From positions 1 through 64,000 of the forward strand of contig CAWDDE010000008.1 in the NCBI GenBank assembly GCA_963801055.1: 64,000 nt of DNA. Direction: 5' to 3'. The notes beneath the pieces are model-generated. The model made no database searches. It was given only the letters and a program-made list of their open reading frames with translations, and was not told the origin of the DNA. This DNA is from DASUPK01 sp963801055. Lineage in GTDB: Bacteria > Actinomycetota > Thermoleophilia > Solirubrobacterales > 70-9. Numbering within the stretch: position 1 is the stretch's first letter; each line of letters starts with the position of its first letter. Made by a program: the position numbers and the translations under genes. Below, one piece after another: positions 59,422 to 64,000 of this stretch.

Positions 59422-60731
59422 TCTCTCCCGGGTCGCTGGTTTGCTGGCTGTCGCGTCGCTCGCTGTGGGCGCAGCGGGCTGCTCGGGCGGCGAGCGGCCA
59501 ATGCGGATCGGCCTGCTCACGGACTGTCGCGGGCTCTTCTCCGGCTACGAGGACGGGATGCTCGCCGGCGCCGAGCTGCCGCTGCTCCGGCGCGGTGCCC
59601 GCCTCACGGACGGGAAGCCGTCCGGAGGCGTCTCCGAGGCCCGGGCTGCCGGCCGCGACCTCGAGCTGATCAGGGGGTGCACCGAACAAAGCGAGCACAC
59701 GATCCTCGTCGAAGAGGCGCGTCGGCTCGTCGAGGTCGAGGGCGTCGACGCCGTCGTCGGCGGTGGCGGCGAGTCGGACTCGCTCGTGTTCCGCGAGCTC
59801 GCCCGCAAGTACCCGGAGGTGATCTTCATACCGGCCTGGTCGGGTGCCCAGGGGCTCACCCTGCGGCACCCCGCCGCGAACGTCTATCGCTTCGACACCG
59901 ACGAAGCTCAGGACGTGGCGGGGCTTGGGAGCTATGCCTACCGCGAACTGGGATGGCGCCGCGCCGCAGTCGTCGCCGACGCGACGCCCGTCGGGTGGCA
60001 CGAGGAAGCAGCCTTCGTCGCGGAGTTCTGCGCCCTCGGCGGGGACGTGACGGCGCGCTTCACGGCGCCGATCGACCTCGGCGACCCGAAGGTCGCCCAC
60101 GCTCTCCGGGACGCCGACGGCGTCGCCGCGCTTATGTGGGGGGGTGCCTTCGTGCCTCCCGAGCTTCTGCCCGCGCTCACCCGCATGGTCGGCTCGCCTC
60201 AGACCCGGATGGTCGTCGGCACATATGTGCTCGAGGACTCCAATACCCTCGTGCCCATCGCCGGCCCACCCGCCGGGGTGGTCGGCGCGTCGTCCATCCC
60301 GCCGGCAAACGCAACACCTGCGATGCGCGCTCACCGGAGAGCGTTCTCGAAGGCGTTTCCCGGGCTGCCGCCCTCGGATGCGGAAACACCGATCGTGCTG
60401 GCCTTCAACGACGCCATGGAGGGCCTGCTGCGCGGGCTCGAGGCCTCGGATGGCGACCTGTCGGATGGTCGTCAACGGCTGCGCGAGGAGCTCGCGCGAG
60501 TGAGATTCGACCTTCCCTCGGGCCCTGTGCACCTCGACCGGAACCGCCAGGCAGTCCGCAACACCTACCTGAAGCGAATCGATCGCGGGGGCGGCCGGCG
60601 GGCGTTCCAGCCCGTCAGGGTCGTCCCAGGAGGTCGAGCAGACATTCGGGGGTCTCCTCTCCGATGCCCCCTCCCCCGGCCCCGGCAGCCAGCCGTGCCG
60701 AAAGGCGACTCCGCCTCCCTGGGTGCGCTAG
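59411..60731 (+). CDS. BMP/LivK-type substrate-binding lipoprotein, frameshifted at the end
   Basis: It has signal and lipobox LAVGAAGCSGG (Cys 24), and then a periplasmic-binding fold with MRIGLLTDCRGLFSGYEDGM, VDAVVGGGGESDSLVF and AFNDAMEGLLRGLEAS. At GG 60632-60633 one G too many shifts the frame. Removing it gives GVEQTFGGLLSDAPSPGPG and a stop at TAG 60729-60731 (about 439 residues), four bases into the convergent regulator. The uncorrected frame runs 360 bases further antisense. It overlaps the kinase gene, so the kinase and this sensor-like protein may act together. Confidence 0.82.
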
Positions 60732-62314
60732 CCGCTCGGCCCAACGGTCCAGGTGAAACGGGTCTCGCTCGAGCGCGGGCCCAGACCTCCGGGACGGAGC
60801 CCTCCCCGGACGATCAGCGTCGGGTGGTGCGACGAAGCGGCGACCGCGGCGCGAGCGTGCCCTATCCCGTCGCGTCGCCAGCGGTCGGTCAGCCCGACGA
60901 TGACGAGTGCCGCGTCTTGCGTGGCCGCCACGAGCGCCTCTGCCGTCGGCTCAACGAGAAGCGGCTCCGCATGCACGCCAAACGCCCTTTGGACGGCGAG
61001 GGACGCGCCGGCGAGGAGGCGGCTGGCGTCGCCGCCCTCGGCGCCGGAGGAGGCGCCGGCCAGTACGAGCGGCAACTCGGTCCCTAGCGCGAACCAGGCG
61101 CCGAGCTCGACCGCTGACCAGTCATGCTCTGCTCCGGTGAAGGGGACGACGACCGCGTCGCCACCGGGCGCCCCGTCGACGAGCACGGAGACGTCGCATG
61201 GCGCATCCTCCAGGAGCGTCAGCAGCCGGCCGTCCTCGAGCAGTCGGTCGGGTGCGTCCACGAGCACAAGCTCTGCCTCCTGCTCGGCAGCAAGCCGCGA
61301 CAGATCTTTGCCGGGCGTGACGGACGTGAACGCAGCGGCACGGACGTCCACGTTGCGAGCGGTCAATTCCTCCCGACGCGTTCGCAGGTAGGTCGACGCA
61401 GCCGCGAGCTCACTAGCACTGGCGACGGTGGACGCGAGGACGATCTCACGCGGGCCCGCGATCCGGGCGAGCGGCTCGGCGAGACGGAGGAGCGTCGCCG
61501 CACCCTCGAGCTCCAGCGCAGCGACGAGTATGATGCGCGCCCCCGACACGCTCGCGCGTCGAGGCGGAGGCTCGAGATCGAGCGCCGGATCGTGCTGAAG
61601 GATCGCATGCTCGAGCTCCTGAAGCTGTGCTCCCGGCTCGATACCGAGCTGATCGACAAGGGTTGCACGAGCCACTCGATAGGCGGCGAGTGCCTCGGCC
61701 TGGCGGCCACAGCGGTAGAGAGCCAGCATCTGCAGCGCACGCGGTCGCTCGCGGAGCGGGTACTCGGTCGCGAGCGCCTCGAGCTCACCCACGAGCTCGC
61801 TGTGACGTCCGCACGCAAGATCAGCGAGGATTCGCTGCTCAAGCGCCACGAGCCGGAGCTCGTCGAGTCGGGCGGCTGCCTGCCTCAACACTCCTTCGTC
61901 GGCGACGTCGGCCAGGGCCGGCCCGCGCCAGAGCGCAAGCGATTCCTGCAGCAGCACCGCCGCGTCCTCGGCCCGCCCTCGCTCGAGGAGCTCGGTACCG
62001 TCGGACACGAGTCTCTCGAAGCGATGGAGATCGAGCGAGTCGTGATCCATTCGCAGCAGGTACCCCGGCTCGCGCGTCTCGATAGTCTCGCGGCCGAGTT
62101 CCTTGCGGAGCTGTGAGACGTATCCCTGGACCACGTTTGCTGCGGTGTCGGGCGGGTCTTCCGCCCACACCTCGTCGATGAGCCGCGAGCTCGAGACCAC
62201 CTGACCGGACTGGAGTAGTAGGACAGCGAGCACGGCGCGAGGTCGCGAGCCGCCGAGCTTGACAGGCGCCCCGTCAGCGAGCGCCTCGAGCGGGCCGAGG
62301 ACCCGGAATTCCAT
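60728..62314 (-). CDS. SARP-type regulator with BTAD and UspA-like C-terminus
   Basis: This 528-residue protein has an OmpR-like DNA-binding domain (FRVLGPLEA ... LIDEVWAEDPPDTAANVVQG, about 1-90), a bacterial transcriptional activation domain (about 95-235) with RHSELVGELEALATEYPLRE, and a C-terminal region (about 260-500) with two UspA-like nucleotide-binding halves (AELVLVDAPDRLLEDG; HHPTLIVRGGL). The fusion of BTAD and Usp-like parts is found in some actinobacteria. ATG 62314 preferred; GTG 62320 is also in frame. Confidence 0.88.
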   Translation of the reverse strand: MEFRVLGPLEALADGAPVKLGGSRPRAVLAVLLLQSGQVVSSSRLIDEVWAEDPPDTAANVVQGYVSQLRKELGRETIETREPGYLLRMDHDSLDLHRFERLVSDGTELLERGRAEDAAVLLQESLALWRGPALADVADEGVLRQAAARLDELRLVALEQRILADLACGRHSELVGELEALATEYPLRERPRALQMLALYRCGRQAEALAAYRVARATLVDQLGIEPGAQLQELEHAILQHDPALDLEPPPRRASVSGARIILVAALELEGAATLLRLAEPLARIAGPREIVLASTVASASELAAASTYLRTRREELTARNVDVRAAAFTSVTPGKDLSRLAAEQEAELVLVDAPDRLLEDGRLLTLLEDAPCDVSVLVDGAPGGDAVVVPFTGAEHDWSAVELGAWFALGTELPLVLAGASSGAEGGDASRLLAGASLAVQRAFGVHAEPLLVEPTAEALVAATQDAALVIVGLTDRWRRDGIGHARAAVAASSHHPTLIVRGGLRPGGLGPRSSETRFTWTVGPSG

Positions 62315-62583
62315 GCTCACAGCGGCGACCGTAACAGCCGCTCCGCGCCATCAATGCGCAGCTCTCCCAATCGCGTGAATGCGGAACGCTGAACCGCGAA
62401 AACCGCAGCCTCCGCGAACAGCTGCTTTTAGCCTGGAACATGGCGGGAGCGGAACCTCACTGGCATGACCTCGCTTCTGATGAGCGCGCTGATGTTGCGT
62501 TGCTCCAAGAAGCCGTGCCACCCGGCGGGGCTTGGACGCATTCGTGGGGACGGGCTGAGCGTGGCGAACCGGAGACACACCAA

Positions 62584-62603
62584 GGGCCCTCTTTCAAGGG
62601 CCC
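62584..62603. terminator. Hairpin of the GGGCCCTC class
   Basis: Arms GGGCCCT and AGGGCCC enclose loop CTTTCA, 26 bases beyond the end of the propeller gene. The gap 62321-62628 also contains GCTGCTTTTAGCCTGGAAC, which only weakly resembles type A. Confidence 0.5.
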
Positions 62604-62628
62604 AAGGGCTGGCAGGGCTAGTTAGCCC

Positions 62629-64000
62629 TCATGAGACCGTCATCGCCGCGCTCGTCTGCGCAGCGCTCCCTGCTCGGTTCGTTGCGGTCACCCGGCAGGT
62701 GTAGCTGCCGGGAGCGGTCGCCGTGTATTGGGGCGCGTTGGCCCCGCCGATGTCGGCGCCGTTGAGCCTCCACTGGTAGGCGAAGCTCTGTGGCGCGCGG
62801 TAGAGGAAGGCGCTGGACAGGTCCGGAGCCCAGCTGCCCCGCGAGCAGCTGAGCCGCTGGCCGGCGGGGCCGGAGTGGCCGCCGCCAAATTGCCACCCTC
62901 CCGCTCCTCCTCCCGGGCCCCCTCCCGGCCCCCCTCCCATTCCTCCCGAGAACTCGTCGGGCAGAACGAGTGCCCATGAGATCACCGGCGGCCCGGTTCC
63001 GACCGGGGCCCGGAGCACCGCGAGGGCGCTCGGTCCGCCCGTCCAGTTCGCCGGGCCGTAGAGGGTCTCGACGGGGCCGCTGCCGGCGAGCGGGGCGCTC
63101 TGGATCTTCTTGTCGTTGGGATTCGTGGGCTGGAGCGACGTTGCGCTGACTCCGTTGCCCCAGTAGATCCGCGGCGGGGGGCCAGGGGACGGGGTAAAGA
63201 CGTCTCTGGAAAACACGTCCCTGATCCGGTCCCAGGCGCCACGCGCCCACCCACCTAGGTCGAGGCGGTCAACAGTAGCTACCTCCAAGCGTTCAGGCGC
63301 CCCCGCGGGGTTGGGGTCGATCGCCAATCCGCCCGGGAAGCTCACTCCCCGGGCACTGTCGTAGAGGGTCTCGACGGGGCCACCGCCGGCGAGCGGGGCG
63401 CCCCGGATCCGTCCGTCCTGCGGGTAGTTCCAGTGGGTACAGTAGATCCGCCCCGCGGCTGGGTCGATCGCCAGCCACTGCGGTCCGATCACCTGCGGAG
63501 GGCCGTAGAGCGGGCCGACGGCACCGCCACTGCCGGGCGTGAGCGGGGCGCGCCAGATCTCTCCGGTCGCACCGTTGGCCCAGTAGATCCGACCTGCGGC
63601 TCGGTCGATCGCCACGCCAAGCGGTCGGCCCACTCCTTGCGCCACGCCGTAAAGGTCTACAACGCCGCCGCCACCGTCGAGCCGAGCGCGCCGGATCGTT
63701 CCGGCGACGCCGGCGGTGCTCCATTCTCCGTTGGTCCAGTAGATCTGCCCTGCGGCTGGGTCGATCGCCACCCCAAACGGGTCGCTCACCCCGTCCCCGG
63801 GGCCGTAGAGCTCCTCGACGTTGCCGCCGGCGGCGAGCGGAGCGCCCCGGATCGTGCTGTCGCCGTAGTTGGCCCAGTAGATCCGCTCCGCGGTTGGGTC
63901 AATCGCCAGCCCCATCGGGAGGTTCACGTCCTGCGCCGAGTCGTAGAGGGTCTCGACGGTGCCGCCGGCGAGCGGGGCGCCCCGGATCTCGTAGTCGTAC
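62629..64000 (-). CDS. YWTD-type beta-propeller repeat protein, 5' end outside the window
   Basis: The frame is open to the window edge; the 457 visible residues lack the N-terminus. Blades of about 50-60 residues repeat the pattern APLAGGGxVETLY ... GLAIDPAAGRIYWxN, as in LDL-receptor YWTD propellers. After a basic-acidic break and a Gly-rich linker (GGGPGGGPGGGAGG) an Ig-like domain (FAYQWRLNGADIGG, TATAPGSYTCRV) follows at the C-terminus. It is probably cell-surface or secreted. No start can be given. Confidence 0.82.
   Translation of the reverse strand, partial: YDYEIRGAPLAGGTVETLYDSAQDVNLPMGLAIDPTAERIYWANYGDSTIRGAPLAAGGNVEELYGPGDGVSDPFGVAIDPAAGQIYWTNGEWSTAGVAGTIRRARLDGGGGVVDLYGVAQGVGRPLGVAIDRAAGRIYWANGATGEIWRAPLTPGSGGAVGPLYGPPQVIGPQWLAIDPAAGRIYCTHWNYPQDGRIRGAPLAGGGPVETLYDSARGVSFPGGLAIDPNPAGAPERLEVATVDRLDLGGWARGAWDRIRDVFSRDVFTPSPGPPPRIYWGNGVSATSLQPTNPNDKKIQSAPLAGSGPVETLYGPANWTGGPSALAVLRAPVGTGPPVISWALVLPDEFSGGMGGGPGGGPGGGAGGWQFGGGHSGPAGQRLSCSRGSWAPDLSSAFLYRAPQSFAYQWRLNGADIGGANAPQYTATAPGSYTCRVTATNRAGSAAQTSAAMTVS

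Noticed and set aside
60732..61087. C-terminal extension of the binding lipoprotein antisense to the SARP gene
   Set aside because: Produced by a frame break; the corrected stop is at 60731.
1..64000. CRISPR array, complete tRNA/rRNA genes or IS transposase
   Set aside because: No regularly spaced repeats, full cloverleaf or DDE/HUH transposase frame was seen; short hairpins are not spaced as in CRISPR.

Overview
The window is about 64 kb of very GC-rich DNA with strong third-position GC bias, many GTG/TTG starts and only a few AT-rich pockets. The organism is most likely an actinobacterium of class Thermoleophilia (Solirubrobacterales-like). The main reasons are the many NTF2/SnoaL-like paralogs that begin MSxENVE and end EALEAAGLxE, an HTTM protein, a DUF294 plus exonuclease pair, a SARP-type regulator, and a PknB-type kinase with an extracellular propeller. 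No complete tRNA, rRNA, IS transposase or CRISPR array was found.

Two repeat-rich accessory islands (about 1.7-11.3 kb and 34.7-54.6 kb) surround a conventional operon-rich block (about 11.6-34 kb). The islands carry eight intact SnoaL-like genes and about a dozen broken pieces of such genes. They also carry 12 type-A and 13 type-B short hairpins, which share one stem but have two alternative loops, and further copies of a longer repeat (type C). Ten copies of a leader with a -10-like GATACT nine bases before ATG were found. The SnoaL genes are nearly identical in DNA at both ends and very different in the middle. In two places an unrelated gene (a VOC-fold protein, an RTX protein) sits exactly between a SnoaL 5' stub and a SnoaL 3' stub. 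VOC genes, a GNAT acetyltransferase, a zinc-less MDR oxidoreductase, an epoxide hydrolase, DUF2173 and other small genes fill the rest of the islands. Two tRNA 3' halves (Ser-CGA and an initiator-Met-like one) lie next to island material.

The central block has these parts. An NmrA-like reductase plus cupin pair is divergent from an AraC regulator. A MarR regulator is divergent from a DHA2 efflux pump. A nucleotidyltransferase-like gene and a metallophosphoesterase follow. Then comes a choline/betaine catabolic cluster at 18.5-28.9 kb: APC permease, GMC choline dehydrogenase, betaine-aldehyde-type ALDH, PhyH-like dioxygenase, DmdA/GcvT-like THF methyltransferase, MetF-like reductase, and a divergent dimethylglycine-oxidase-type flavoprotein. 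After it come an (alpha/alpha) toroid-MarC fusion and an MBL hydrolase.

The right end (54.8-64 kb) holds a lipoprotein, DUF294 plus a degenerate DEDD exonuclease, a Ser/Thr kinase whose true start is probably ATC, a substrate-binding lipoprotein, a SARP-type regulator, and a YWTD-propeller protein cut by the window edge.

Five genes (APC permease, metF, a membrane protein at 32 kb, an EamA-like transporter, the substrate-binding lipoprotein) each need a single-base correction in or next to a short G/C run to read as one protein. This suggests assembly indels more than real decay, and the reads should be checked.
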